Origin: Tretioscincus oriximinensis
Lineage: Eukaryota; Chordata; Lepidosauria; Squamata; Gymnophthalmidae
Assembly (NCBI GenBank): GCA_022410635.1
Contig: JAJVDF010000002.1
Coordinates: 737,176-801,175 of the forward strand
DNA length: 64,000 bases
Direction: 5' to 3'
Shown here: positions 21,581-33,289 of the stretch, piece by piece
Layout: every line of letters begins with the position of its first letter
Position numbering within the stretch: position 1 is the first letter of the stretch
Translations under genes and position numbers: made by a program
Notes under the pieces: generated by a model
Database searches by the model: none
What the model was told of the DNA's origin: nothing
The model's input: only the letters and a program-made list of their open reading frames with translations

Positions 21581-21595
21581 TATATGACCTTTAAG

Positions 21596-22161
21596 TAGAC
21601 TGACCAGATTTTCTGAGGCCCAANTTGGAGTAATTAATATTTGTGCTAATTTGCATATTCATAAATATGTAAATTACCCACCAACATGCATTCCCTTCTG
21701 AAATTCCCACCCGAGAAATCTGTGAAGCATGTGAGAATTTTTTAAGTGTGTGAGAATTTTTAGAATACATCAGAATTTTTTTATTTTTTTTACAGAGGGG
21801 CGGTGCCTTCAGGAGCTGGCTACAGTTGCTAGAGACCCCTAGTGATGGTGCAGTGTATTTTTTAAAAAAATCAATTTTTTAAGTGTGTGAGAATTGTTTG
21901 AAGTACATGAGAATTTTTATTTTTTACTGAGTGGAGGGTGCCTTCAGGAGTTGCCTCCGGTTGCCAGAACCCCCTAGTGGTGGTGGAGTGATTTTTTTTT
22001 AAAAAAACAAAATTTCAAAAAAATGTTTTTTTCAAAAAAACCTTTTTTAATTTTTTTTCCTTAGAAAAAACTGGGGAAATTGTGCCCCGCCCCAGGAGGG
22101 TTGGGTAGACACCCCCAAACAGGGTTTCCCCCCCCAAAAAAGGGGGCATCTGGTCAGCCTA
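21596..22161. mobile_element. Foldback family TAGGCTGACCAGATG, full long form
   Basis: The ends are TAGACTGACCAGATTTTCTG at 21596 and GGGGGCATCTGGTCAGCCTA ending at 22161. The flanks CCTTTAAG (21588-21595) and CCTTTAGG (22162-22169) differ at one base, consistent with an 8-bp duplication. The interior repeats two similar modules, GTGCCTTCAGGAGCTGGC / GTGCCTTCAGGAGTTGCC with GTGTGAGAATTTTT words, and holds no frame. Confidence 0.75.
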
Positions 22162-22165
22162 CCTT

Positions 22166-22587
22166 TAGGACTGACCAGATTTTCTGAGGTCCAAACTGGG
22201 GTAATTAATATTCATGCCAATTTAGGAATATGCAAATCACCTACATACATGCATACCCCTCTGAAATCCCCTGCCTGAGAAACCCGCAAGGCATGTGAGA
22301 ATTTTTTGAAGTGTGAGAGTAATTTTTGTAGTGTGTAAGAAATTTGATTTTTTTAAATCTTTTACTGAGAGAAGGGTACCTTCAGGAGCTGATCCTGGTT
22401 TCCAGGATTTTTTAATTTTGCCAAAATATTTTTTAAAAAATATTTTTTAAAAAATATTTTTTAAAAAATAATTAATAATTAATAATTTTCCTCAGCAAAA
22501 AACGGGGAAATTGCCCCACTGGGAGGGAGGGGTAGACTCCCAAAAAGCGGGTTTTCTTCCCCCCAAAGAAGTAATCTGGTCATCTTA
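22166..22587. mobile_element. Second long-form foldback copy, adjoining the first
   Basis: It begins AGGACTGACCAGATTTTCTG and ends GTAATCTGGTCATCTTA, in the same orientation as the previous copy and directly next to it. It contains a TTTTTTAAAAAATA direct repeat at about 22426-22470. Confidence 0.7.
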
Positions 22588-23404
22588 TTTTAAATCTCCC
22601 ACAAGGCAGGCAGACAGCTTAATGAGCCACAATAATTAACAATATTTATGCCTTATTTGTTCTAGATCATGGGCTGTGGCAATAAGAATTAAAAAATTGT
22701 GGATTAACACTGGGCTGTATTTTTTGTGTGTATCTGCATCTGATGAAATGTTGCACTTAGATTCACTTAGTAATTCACTCAGTAATTTACTTAGATTAAG
22801 AACGTATATATATATATATATGATAGTACAGTTTTAGCAGTTTTCTTTTGCTTTTGTTCATTGATGTTTCTCAAGTCAAAGGCTGAACACATACAAGTTT
22901 GTTTTTGTAAGATTTTCTGATTCAAAGGTTGTCACAAATCCTTGGGATGAAATTCTTTTGTCACGCTGCCAGATCTATTTTGTAGCAATTTCTTTTTATT
23001 TGCTAAAAATGCCACATTAGATAGAAAAGATATAAGATCTGTTGAATATAACTGATCATCATACAGCAATAATGCCAACATTTTCAGGCAAAATCTTTCA
23101 TTCAACGATAGTTTATTTACTGTATGGATTCCTCAATATGATTCTTTGGTTAGTTAATCTTTCTCTACAAAGATTTTCTACCAGTGATTCCCAAACTGAG
23201 ATGCATTTTTCCCCAAGAATACAAACGAGATTTAGGGACACATGAAAAAGAAAAATGGCAGGATATTTCAAATTATTCTAATGGTCCAAGAGGCTCTTAA
23301 TCATGGGTACAATGACATTATCCTAAAAAACCCTAAGGCTGTAGGCACACAGACTGCGATGATACTTACATAATGATGACTCTATTCCATGTATTGAGTG
23401 AGGG
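22588..23404. other. No recognisable feature apart from a (TA)n run
   Basis: AT-rich. A (TA)n microsatellite lies at 22804-22821. No gene or repeat family is supported. Confidence 0.4.
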
Positions 23405-23860
23405 ATGAATGGCACAGACATTAAGAGATGGTCTCTTAATCCAGAGGTCCATTTTCAAAGCTCTGTGTCGGTTGTGAGGAGGGGTGAGCACCCTGTACTG
23501 GCTTCAGTTCTAGCCAACCCAGCTATTCGAAAGCACTTTGCAATTGGATTAATAGGTACTGCCACAAATGTGATGAGGAAGATGGGGTAGATATAACCTT
23601 AGGGGGGAAACTAACCTTGTAAGCCACTCTGAGTAGGCTGACAAGATGACCCCTTTTGGGTGTGTGTGTAGAAACCTGGATTTGGAGTACCTCACGTTTT
23701 TTGCTGAGGAAATTTTTTTCCAAAAAAAGTATTTCTTTTCTTTTTTTCCCCACTCAGGAAAAAATGAGAGGCACCGCAAAACTGGGTCCCCCCACGAAAA
23801 AGGAGTCATCTTGCCAGCCTACACTCTGAGTCCCTTCGGATGAGGAGGGTGGGTCAGATT
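23405..23860 (+). repeat. SINE copy split by a foldback element
   Basis: The head and body (GGCACAGACATTAAG, GAGCACCCTGTACTGG, CCCAGCTATTCGAAAGC) and the 3' part (CTTGTAAGCCACTCTGAG) match the SINE at 3361. The end CACTCTGAGTCCCTTCGG resumes after the insertion at 23822. Confidence 0.75.
23634..23821. mobile_element. 188-bp foldback element in a SINE
   Basis: The two halves are near-complementary: TAGGCTGACAAGATGACCCC at the left pairs with GAGTCATCTTGCCAGCCTA at the right, and ACGTTTTTTGCTGAGGAAA pairs with the A-rich GAGGCACCGCA side. The host SINE word CACTCTGAG is present on both sides (23625-23633 and 23822-23830) as a target duplication of 8-9 bp. Confidence 0.8.
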
Positions 23861-24634
23861 TTTCTATTTATGAACAGAGTTTCAGTAATGTACTATGGGG
23901 GAAATGTCCATTGCCTTACAATATTCTTTAGCTGCTGTTTTGTGAAATTTCCATGCCTACAGTTGAGTTGGGGAGAATCCTTCCTGTGTACCATTCCTTA
24001 ACTGGATTGAGCCAGATAGGATTGTTGGCTGAGCATGCTCAGTATTTACTTCCTGGTTAATTGTCTCCTTGTTAGTTGTCTCCTAATTCCTTGCAGATTT
24101 ACAGATATGTGTGTTGGCTGCATTCTGCAATTGTTTCTCACATTGCAAACTTCAGCCTCTGTGTGTCTGCAGCTAAGATCATGCCAAGGGGTCCCATGAT
24201 CACAGAGGCAACAAACATGTGCTTGGCCAGACTTCAGGAGGCAGCGGAAAACAAAGAGTTGGTTATAACTGAACATCCATTTTAAACAACTATATTCATT
24301 AGAANTCATTTGCTAATATGGGTACAATTTATGGAAATAGGCTGCCATGGGGCAGGCAAGTGAAAAGGCTTGGAAACCATTGTGGCAAGCAGTTCTGACT
24401 AAAATGACATCTAAAATAAACTTTTCGTCAGCTTTTTCTCCAACACTGTGGCAAAACAGGAAATAGCAGTTCGAAGGCAACTGTATGGCTTTTAACTGTG
24501 TTAAAAGCTTTAAAAGTATTTAACTATGATTAAGAGAAAAGTCATTAACTCTAGAAAGGAAGTAGACAATTATCTCAAGTGAAAATAAAAAAGATGACGT
24601 GATTCAAGAGTTTGAGGCCACTACTAAAACTCAG
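23861..24634. other. No recognisable feature
   Basis: AT-rich sequence with short chance frames only. Confidence 0.4.
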
Positions 24635-24762
24635 CCGCTGAAGAAGTAGATGTGTCTACGAAAGCTTCTGCCGCCCATTTTCTCCTGTTAGTCTCAAAGT
24701 GCTACTGGCCCCTTTGCTGGACTTTCTACTGGAATAACACGGCTACTTCTCTGAAATTGGAC
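24635..24762 (+). repeat. Repeat Y (CTACGAAAGCTTCTG family), half copy
   Basis: GAAGAAGTAGATGTGTCTACGAAAGC, then TGTTAGTCTCAAAGTGCTAC, TTTGCTGGACTTTCT and AACACGGCTACTTCTCTGAAA. The same ordered words occur at 27355, 43706, 49285, 49437 and 57415, often as mirror halves. It is probably a nonautonomous DNA element. Confidence 0.55.
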
Positions 24763-24844
24763 TAGAAGTTAGGTTGGAGTCAGAGACATTTTTGCTCTCA
24801 TTTAGTCCCATTCTTTAAGAGGAGGAGAATAAGGATAAGAAGGG

Positions 24845-25048
24845 TTAGTTTTTACACCCTGCTTTTCTGAACCTGAAGGGACTCAAAGCACCTCTTCACA
24901 ACAAACCCTTTGTGAAGTATAGTAGGTGCGGCTGACAGAGCTCAAAANCCCCTGAAACTAACCCAAGATCACCCAGCTGGAGCGCCACAGGACTGAACTA
25001 GGAGACTTCCTGATAGGAGTCTAACAATCTACCCACAAGACCATTCAT
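24845..25048 (-). repeat. MIR-like SINE
   Basis: The reverse of a CORE/MIR-type SINE: CCCTGCTTTTCTGAACCTGAAGGG, CTCTTCACAACAAACCCTTTGTGAAG, AAGATCACCCAGCTGG and ACAGGACTGAACTAGGAGAC. Confidence 0.65.
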
Positions 25049-25750
25049 CAGATTATCCTTCAAACTTGGATTAAAAGTATGTGTCTGACTCTAGGCTTAC
25101 ACTTAGGATGATGTGAGAGTTGAATGGTAGAACAAGTAGGCAGGTAGCCATTTTAAACTTCCTGTATTCCATAAGGGACCACGAAGTGATATATGTAATA
25201 AATTCATTAGGTGATATGGCTTAGTGCCCACATGTGGTCATCGCACCATTGTGGTGTGATTATAAAGTCACAACATTCCCTCACCAATGTTGGTGCAACA
25301 GCTTCATAGTGATATCACCTTGATGTGATAGATTTTTTCCCCTTACCCATCCTTTCACCGTGATTAATGATTTTATGTGCTTTGATCTGGTCACTTTTTA
25401 AACACCCTGCGGCTACATCCTCACTAAGTGAAAAAATGGAGCAAAAGCTGTGTGGCTCTGCCCTGGACACATATGTTTTCCATTCCAAAAGTGCAATTTA
25501 ACACAATTTGTATTAAGTGTGGTGACATATTTGCCATATGTCATGGAAGCCACTGCTTTGAGGGTCTTCTGGTGAACAGCATTTTCTGTCAGCTGTTGGT
25601 GCTGGATTGACATCTGGCATATCAGGATGACTCCTGGTTTTGAGATGGTCAACATTATATGGCTTTCAGGATCTGATTAAAATGTTTCTTCATTTGGGCT
25701 TTTGATTTCTAGCTTCTCTGAATTCAAGGGAGGAATGGAAGGAGAAGGCA
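25049..25750. other. No recognisable feature
   Basis: Mixed AT-rich sequence. Nothing can be supported. Confidence 0.4.
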
Positions 25751-25751
25751 G

Positions 25752-26150
25752 TGTAATGAAATCACTTAAANTGGAGGAGGCTCCTTTAAATTTTCTAAGC
25801 ATCAAGTAGCTGAGCCATGGGGGCGGGGCTTGGAATATAAAAAGGGGAGGTGCAAGTGAGGGAGTTGGTTGTTGAATGGAGTTGTTGATGGATTGGTTGT
25901 TGATTTGAGATGAGACTTAGATGGTTGATGTTGATGTGAGAGGTTGTTTGAGNGTGTGGCCAAAGAATTGAAATAAAATTGGTTCTCTGCCAAGGAGTGT
26001 GATAATAAAAAAAGAAACACCAATGAGGGAAACATAACTGCTGGGGTAGAAGGGATAGAAAGGGAGAGCTGAGGGAAGCATTAAAGGTTGGCAAGCAGAG
26101 GGAAGCTGTACCAAAGGCATTGTAAAGTCCCGGTACCATTTGCCCTAATG
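25752..26150 (+). mobile_element. Possible LTR-like promoter segment
   Basis: GGGGGCGGGGCTTGGAATATAAAAAGG at 25818-25844 joins a GC box to a TATA box. About 130 bp on, GAAATAAAATTGG (about 25969) gives a polyadenylation signal. GC box, TATA and AATAAA within 200 bp is the layout of a retroelement LTR. No flanking duplication or paired copy is seen, so a host promoter is possible. Confidence 0.3.
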
Positions 26151-27354
26151 CAGTGTGGCCCAAAAATAATTTGGGAAAACACAGTAATGGGGCTCATTCT
26201 GGCATCATTTTCACTCCTTAATTTTGCTTTCTCCCTGAGGGGAGTGATGGCAGCCTACCTGGAGAAATAAATCTCTATTTCAGAACTATTTTATTATTTC
26301 TGTTTCAACCATCCTATCTACATAAATACAAATACATAAAATCCAAGTTCCNTGTTAATANTAAAAGACCATCTACCATTAAAATTAAGGGGGGACTGTG
26401 TTCCAAAACCAAACTGAATAAATAAACATACAAGAGAAGACCATACACAGTCTTAACCCCTGCTCGGTTTCATTACAAGAGGCACTTAAAAAATGTTTGT
26501 TTTATTAATATATTAGTGGATTAAGCCCATTGCCCATGTTTAATGCAATGGGGAGGGGGGAGGACTAGTTTACTCTTCCTCGCCCCTTCATGTTTCTCTT
26601 TTCCTCTTCCTGTGTTGTTCCTTCCCTGTTCCTGCTCTTGTGCTGGACCAGATTCCATGGCAACCGCTGCTGGCCTGGCCCTGGCTTTAGAACATTGATG
26701 ACATCAAGCCCTTGGATTTGTCCAAAATTGTCTAATCACAGAGCCTTCAGGGACTATTATGACTTTAGGAAATATATAAAAAGATATATTCTAATTCACA
26801 CTGGGATTTCTGGATAAAGAGTTGGATGCAAATGTTTATTTATATACTCCAGAAAGTCTCACTTGCCACTAACATCTCTACTAAAATACCTCCTTCACAC
26901 CTTTCTAACTTACTACGAAATTTCATTTTCGGTGTTTAAGTAGCTGTTTCAGAAAACTCCGAACAGGTGCATAGATGAAAATACAGCTGTTTCTTGCATT
27001 TGTATGATGTGGTCTGCTTTAGCCAAGTCTGCCAAAATGCAAGAATAGAGTCTTGGTTTTGATTCTGCACTGTTAGAAAAGTATTGTGATTTAGTCTTTC
27101 AGGTGCCATTGATTTCCATTGATAGACTTGAAGGCTATCACCACTGATTGGTCGCTGCCACCAAATTTCTGGGGGGCTGAATGGTTGCTGGGTAGCAGCA
27201 TTTACTCCACTGCCTACAATTGGCTAGATTTCCTTCCTCTCCCCCTGTTTAATGCAATATGAATTATAAAGCTCACTTGAGACTGAAAATATCTGATAAA
27301 GGAAAGGTTTCTGTTCAGGGTTTTTGAACTGGGGTAAGTTGCATAATCTGTCAA
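26151..27354. other. No gene seen; short pyrimidine-rich repeat head at 26508
   Basis: TATTAGTGGATTAAGCCCATTG then TTTAATGCAATGGG and a C/T-rich run (26508-26650) resembles the heads at 50385 and 56735. The rest is AT-rich with no supported feature. Confidence 0.35.
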
Positions 27355-27540
27355 AATGTCTGCTTTTTGAGATTCTAGCAAGGGGGGCTTTAGCACTTTG
27401 GATACCAACAAGAGGAAGGTAGGCAGCAAGAGTTTTCATAGAGAAGTCTACTACTTGAGATGCTAGGGAACATACTAAGGATAGAGATTATGTTAGATCA
27501 AAGACTAACACGGCTATTTCTTTGAAATCTTTTGAGATTT
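27355..27540 (-). repeat. Repeat Y copy, diverged
   Basis: TTTAGCACTTTGGATACCAACAAGAGGAAGGTAGGCAGCAAGAGTTTTCATAGA is the mirror half of repeat Y. GACTAACACGGCTATTTCTTTGAAAT follows at 27503. Confidence 0.55.
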
Positions 27541-28173
27541 TAGTTTGTCTAGGGAATGCACTTTTGAGCTTGTCTGTCACCAACCTTATATTGATTGATT
27601 GATTGCTTTTATGGTTTCCCTAACTACCAGTTTTCCATAGATTTGCACATGGGTTGTAGCAATCAAACCATAATGTGATGTATGGGATGACCATAGAGAA
27701 ATTATTACACACAGACCTGAGGTGTGCCCTTATGTCAAATCTTCCACTGGAATGAATGGAGAAACTTCCATGTCTTTTTGTTGTGTTTAATAGTATGAAT
27801 ACCCAGTAAATTTTGAGCTGGAGTAATGGTAGCTGAATTCCTAGATGTGAGGGAGGAGAAATAGACCTGCGATGTTTTTCTTTCTAAATGAGTTCTATCC
27901 AAATGCAATAAACTATGGTATATTGGACCACTCCCTTATAACTCCAAACTATGCTAGGCATTTAAGCTCATAACGACAACAGCATAGGATAGAAATAGTT
28001 GTTTATTTATTTGTTTTGATAACTCACCCTAAAACCTGAAGAATTTGAGGCAGTTATAGATGGGAGGACATGACTGAAATAAATGAAATCATGCATCATG
28101 TGGAAAAAGGTTTTTCTCAATAGCACAACACCGGAACCAGGGTCAACTGCATATATAAGAAGAAAAAATGAGT
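27541..28173. other. No recognisable feature
   Basis: AT-rich sequence. Nothing can be supported. Confidence 0.4.
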
Positions 28174-28402
28174 TTTTATATGCAGCTTTTCTCACATGAA
28201 GGGGCTCAAAACAACCAAAGGCTTACATTCTATTTTCCCCATCATGTTGTGATAGTCCTTATTCATTGACTTGTGACTGCTCATTTTCCAACAGCTGGGT
28301 TTGCTGAAGCTAAGGCCAGTAGAGGGTGATTACTCCTCTCTATGGCAGACACAGGGACCTCGAATGAATGACCTCGCTGTCGAAAGGCCTGTTCTTAGCC
28401 TC
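28174..28402 (-). repeat. SINE copy, strongly diverged
   Basis: The reverse of the tRNA-headed SINE: GCAGCTTTTCTCACATGAAGGGGCTC, GGCTTACATTCTATTTTCCCC, CAACAGCTGGGTTTGC and ACACAGGGACCTCGAA. Confidence 0.6.
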
Positions 28403-28629
28403 TGTGTCACCATGCCTTACAGAGGCGGTGTGCACACAATGTTTTTCTACCTCGTTCATAGCACAATCAGGAAATCTCAGGCACAAGTGCTAAGCGTTTT
28501 TCAGTCAACCCACAATAAATGCAGCTCAAACCAGTGGAATAGGTGGCCACAAGAGACGGTTTTTAAGTTGTGGTGTGCATCTAGCCTAAGACCTAGATCC
28601 TATATTCCCACTACATCCTAATATAAGAG

Positions 28630-28945
28630 TTCACATGAACAAGGGAAAGTATTTATTTCATTCAGAGAATCATTGGTCTATGGAATTTACTATCAAAAGA
28701 GGTAAGAGCAATCTGCCCATATAGGTTCAAGAAGCAATTAGACAAATTCCTGAAGGCCAGATGTATCAATGACTATTTGAATCAAGGCTTCTAATTGCAG
28801 AGTTTCAGGAGCAGATGGAGATTTTGCCTTCACATTCTGCTTGAGATGCCTAGAAACAATTGGTGGACCATTGCATGGGACAGCCTCCTGAACTAGATAG
28901 ACTGTAGCTCTGGCCTGATGCAATAGGTTTCCTTTTATATTCTTC
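28630..28945 (+). repeat. Degenerate CR1 lineage B-like 3' end
   Basis: ACAAGGGAAAGTATTTATTTCATTCAGAGAATCATTGGTCTATGGAATTTACT corresponds to the end of ORF2. GAGATGCCTAGAAACAATTGGTGG and CTCTGGCCTGATGCAATAGG correspond to the 3' region. It is more diverged than other copies. Confidence 0.65.
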
Positions 28946-28952
28946 CAACTTT

Positions 28953-29112
28953 CATAGAATCATAGTGTTGGAAGGGATCTCCAGTGTCATGGAGTCCAAG
29001 ACCCTGCTCAATGCAGGATTCAGTAAATCATCTCAGTCAGATCACTGTCCAGCTTCTGTCCAGTGAAGGAGAATTCACCGTCNCCTTGGCAACCTATTCC
29101 ACTGGTTTGAGC
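28953..29112 (-). repeat. CR1 lineage A 3' end
   Basis: CATAGAATCATAGTGTTGGAAGG at the left end is the reverse of the ATTCTATG tail. It is followed by the reverse of the last ORF2 codons, up to CTATTCCACTGGTTTGA. Confidence 0.8.
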
Positions 29113-29879
29113 TGCAATAATTTATGGATGTCATGTCATCATTCACATTCAGTGATGGTTTTCTCAGCATTCATTTCATTTTGCTTCCTTGCTCAGGTAT
29201 TTGCTAGCTTGCTGCTCCCATAGTTTTCAAGACCTTNATCTTCCAAGGCTCCAAACAAACGGCCTGCAGAGTTTATTTATAGAGATTTTTAAAAGCTGCT
29301 GAGACAGCATGGGAGAAAGCTTTAAATGTCTTCAAATATTTTTGACTAAAACGTTCTTTAGCTCTTCATACTGTCCAAAACATACAGTGTGTGTTTCAGC
29401 TGGTACGAGAATTCCAAATTACATAATCTAAGCCACCACATTTACTGCTTTGGGAACATTGCCCCATTTTCTTGGCAAGAGCTTCCTGTATTCTCATTCA
29501 TTTTGCAAACTGCAGACTGCATTTGAACACACAGCTTTTTTAAACCTCAAAGTAGGACATACGTTGTATTTCCTATTACATGCTAGTTGTAACTTTGACT
29601 AGAATTGCATTTCTACATTAGAACACCTTATTTATTTTTGGTTTTCAAACTATTTATTTAAAAAGTAACGTATAACAGAGTTGCTTTATTTTGGCAATTG
29701 CATGATGTGCCTTCCAGTGAAGAAATTTAGAAACTGAGGATCAATTCTGGAATATTTGGAATGACAAGCTCATGCTGGAGACTGGGNGTTGTGGGGTCAT
29801 CTTGGGCGTTGCTTGTGTGGATTGGTGATGTTACTTCTACCACCTCTGGAGCATCCTTTCCGGAAGCAGGGGCCAGAAG
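29113..29879. other. No recognisable feature
   Basis: AT-rich sequence. Nothing can be supported. Confidence 0.4.
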
Positions 29880-30412
29880 TGACATTGAAACTGCAAGGGA
29901 GGAGATTTAGATTAGATATCAGAAAAAACTTTCCAACAGTAGTAGAAGAGGAAGGATCGAATTTTTATACCCCTNCCTTTTCCAGAGCGGCTTACAGGGT
30001 TAATTTTCATGCAAAGGCTTACATCTTATTCTATCTTCCCCATCAGATTAATGATGGTACTTATTTATCTAATTGAAATGCAGATTACAAATTTGCATCT
30101 CTTTCAAATAGCTGAGTTGGCTAGAGCTGCAGGCTAGTGGAAAGCACTCAGCCCTCCCCNCGTCCAACATGGGGCTCCGAAACCCAATCTCTGGATGAAA
30201 GACCGTCTCCTTAGCAACTGAGTCATTCCTGCCAGTAAGGGTGATAAACCAGTGNAACAGTTTGCCACAAGAGGTGGTGAGTTTGTCTTCGCTGGAAGTC
30301 TTCAAACAGAGGCTGGACAGTAATCTGTCTGGGATGGTTTAGTGAATCCTGCATTGAGAAGAGGGTTGGACTCGATGACCTTGGAGGTCCCTTCCAACTC
30401 TATGATTCTACG
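29880..30412 (+). repeat. CR1 lineage A 3' part, split by a SINE
   Basis: AAACTGCAAGGGAGGAGATTTAGATTAGATATCAG and the following codons are the end of CR1 ORF2. After the SINE the frame resumes at AAGGGTGATAAACCAGTG and ends with ACTCTATGATTCTA at 30412. Confidence 0.8.
29945..30230 (-). repeat. SINE copy inserted in CR1
   Basis: A GAA-rich tail remnant (AGAAGAGGAAGGATCGAAT), then TTTTTATACCCC, GAGCGGCTTACA, AATAGCTGAGTTGGCTAGAGC and a tRNA head ending near AACTGAGTCATTCC. The host CAGTA word flanks both sides, a probable short target duplication. Confidence 0.75.
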
Positions 30413-30881
30413 AAAACAGTTATTTGCCTGAACTTTTGTGGAGTAAACTTACTTCATCAAATGCAATTCAATAAATAGTTTGTTCATATTTTTGTCATAC
30501 TCTGGGCCTGCAGTGATTTCTGCATGAATGCTTCAGTTTGCATGATTTAAACCATAATGGTATCTGAATTTTGAACTCAAATCATGCAAGCCCCGTGCTA
30601 AAGTAAGCAAACACTCATGAATTATAAAAGCATTTTGCTTTTGAGTGAGTTTTCTGTTCAGTGACATGAAACTGAAGATTTCAGCTGTCCACAAGATTCA
30701 CAGCAGTGTGATATTTTAATGCAAAAAAGCTGTGAGATAAATGTTTAAAAACATTCTCTGTACTGGGGCTAAAGAGAGTAGCAGTATACAGCCAGAAGTC
30801 TTTCCAGCTGGTTTATTAACTTTCTTTATGTTCTTATGCCACACAAAAAGCAGAGAGAAGGATTTTTGAGTATGTTCATAG
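30413..30881. other. No recognisable feature
   Basis: AT-rich sequence. Nothing can be supported. Confidence 0.4.
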
Positions 30882-30925
30882 AATATAGAATCATAGGGTT
30901 GGAAGGGGACCTCCATGTCACCTAT
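30882..30925 (-). repeat. CR1 lineage A tail fragment
   Basis: ATAGAATATAGAATCATAGGGTTGGAAGGGGACCTCCA is the reverse of the lineage A tail and the adjoining 3' end. Confidence 0.7.
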
Positions 30926-31997
30926 GCTAGCTGTTTCTGCTCTGTAGTAATATTTCAGATGTACCATTTCTGCCAGGAACTTTTTATCAGAATTATTAGA
31001 AGTAAAAAGAATTAAGAACATAACCTACTTGAAATTTATGATGTCTCCAGAAGATGAAGGGAAATAGTGACTGTAAAAANAATAGAGAAGTGTTGGTTTT
31101 CCCCCATTGTGATCTTGAGGGCCTGGTCACACATATGCTTTTAAACCATTGTCAGTCCTGAAGAACTGGAAAGCAGAAAATTTACTCAATTTCTTTACTA
31201 AACAGTTTAAAAACACATGTGTGACCAGGGTCTAAAAACAGACTGGCAAATTGGATTGGTATAGAGGTGAAGCTGTTTCAGACTAAAATTATATGGTAAT
31301 TCATCTTCTGGTAGTCCAGGATGAGCTGAGGTAAACACCAACATCTTAAAATCTGACCCAGAGGAGAGAAGAGGTATTATATTTATGTATTTATGTTTAT
31401 ATTCCACTTTATGCCTCAGGACAGATCACAATATATTAAATAAAATAAATTGCATTTGCAAGCTTATCTTTGTAATAAGACAGTTTATTTTCATTTAAAT
31501 TCTGTACTAAAATGAAACTTTTGAGAGGGCAAAATATTGATTGTGAATTCCCTGAGATCTTCTTTGGGATTCGATATCTTACTCTGTTTACTGAACTTCT
31601 TTTCTTCCTGCTTTCCTCAAGATGTAGGTATTCCTCAGGGAATATCCTGGAAAACTGAAATTAACCTTAGAAGAGGAGCACTAAGATGTGTTATTTTCCT
31701 GAGGGACCGTCTACACTTAGTACAAGCTTCTGGTTTTCTTAATGAAAATACCCATTATGCAAGTGTGGGGGTAAAACTGAGGTGAAAATACTCACTGTCA
31801 AAATATGGGAGCAGATTCTTGTGCAATTCTGGCTACTTTTGTTATCATGAGAAAATGCCAGAATGATAAAGACCCAGGCTTGTCCCATACATAATTTATT
31901 ACGTATGATATTTGAGCAATAGAAACGTGTATTCATAGGTCTTTGTAGATTGTTTTCTTGAGTATATGCAGCAGGTAGACTTGGTGGTCTGTTACAG
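30926..31997. other. No recognisable feature
   Basis: AT-rich sequence of about 1 kb with chance frames only. Confidence 0.4.
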
Positions 31998-32103
31998 TTT
32001 TATTTATTTATTTAAATTTTTATACCGCCCTATACCCATAGGTCTCAGGGCGGTTAACAATAAAATTATAAATATCACATTAAAAACAGCCATCTCTAAA
32101 AAT
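31998..32103 (-). repeat. L2-type LINE 3' tail
   Basis: TTTATTTATTTATTTAAATTTTTATACCGCCC then CCATAGGTCTCAGGGCGGTTAACAATAAAA is the reverse of the L2 end seen at 12302. Confidence 0.8.
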
Positions 32104-32130
32104 AGCCATGTTTAGACAGATGGCAATAGC

Positions 32131-32326
32131 TAAGCTGACCAGATGATCCCTTTGGGGTGTGTGTGTTGAAAACCCGGTTTTGGGGTGCCTCATGGTTTTT
32201 GCTGAGGAAAAATAAAATNAAAAAAAGNTTTTTTTTTAAAAAAATTCTTTTTTCCTCAGCAAAAAACGTGAGGCACCCAAAAAACGGGTTTCCACCCCCC
32301 AAAAAAGGGGTCATCTGGTCAGCCTA
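32131..32326. mobile_element. 196-bp foldback element with perfect 8-bp duplication
   Basis: The left half TAAGCTGACCAGATGATCCC, AACCCGGTTTTGGGGTGCC and TTTTTGCTGAGGAAA pairs along its whole length with the right half TTCCTCAGCAAAAAACG, GGCACCC, AACGGGTTT and GGTCATCTGGTCAGCCTA. GCAATAGC flanks it at 32123-32130 and 32327-32334. Confidence 0.85.
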
Positions 32327-32334
32327 GCAATAGC

Positions 32335-32886
32335 CAACTGCGAGAATGAAATAGGAGTCTAGACGCAGCCTAAACCACTTAGCAAGAAGTGGGAAGGTTA
32401 ATTTCATCATGTTTCCTTTCTAAACTGTAGAAAGTTTATTCTCTTACTTACACACATTCCTCACCACAGTCATATAAAGAGCTCACAGTCATGAGATAAA
32501 GTGTTGTCCTGCCCCCCTCTGAGTTGGATTCACAAAGTGTGAAGATAATGTGTAAATTTAATGCTTTGCCAGATTTGCACCTACATTCAGACTGTGCTTT
32601 GTCTCACAGTCTTCATTACTGCCAAANTTAGGATTAGAATATCTGATTGAATGGGAAAACGTCTTCTTCCTGTTTGTAAATGGATGGAAGTGTGACTTGA
32701 GTGCTATATCTGAGTATTTGACAATACTTTATTCTGGACTGGTGGTGTAAACCCTGCTGCCAATATGCAATCTAGCAGGGGAGAGAGCTTACCTCAAGCT
32801 CCTGGAGCTGGTGGCTGCGGGGGTGAGCAGGCAGTAGCTGTGTCTAGAAGGCTGCGGGTTGCAAAGTAAGGCTGCATCCCCATTAA
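32335..32886. other. No recognisable feature
   Basis: Nothing can be supported. Confidence 0.4.
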
Positions 32887-33289
32887 GGATAAAACATAAG
32901 AACGTAACAGGAGCCGTGTTGAATCAGGCTGGAGCCCATCTAGTCCAGCCTTCTGTCTCACACAGTGGCCCACCAATTGCACCTGGGCAGTCTGGAACAG
33001 AAGAAAACAAAATCTTCAACTGTTTTTGACGCCCTGCAAAAGGCATTTCAGGAATCCTGCCTGTTGTTCCATCTCAGAGGCAGCATCTAGACAATCATTC
33101 TAGTAACTGTTTATACCCTTGACTTCTATGAACATGTCTAATCCTGTCTTAAAGCTATCCTGGCTGCTAGCTACTACCACCTCTTCTGCAAGTAAATTCC
33201 ATAAGCCAACGACCCTCTGGGTGAAAAAATACTTTCCTTTGTCTGTCCTCACTCTTCTGGCCCTCAATTTCAAGGAATGCTCCCTGGTC
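32887..33289 (-). repeat. CR1 lineage B 3' part, head-to-head with the next copy
   Basis: It starts with ACATAAGAACGTAACAGGAGCC (tail and 3' end in reverse) and continues through the reverse of the last ~80 ORF2 codons. It is cut at GCTCCCTGGTCCT, where a plus-strand CR1 begins. Confidence 0.85.
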
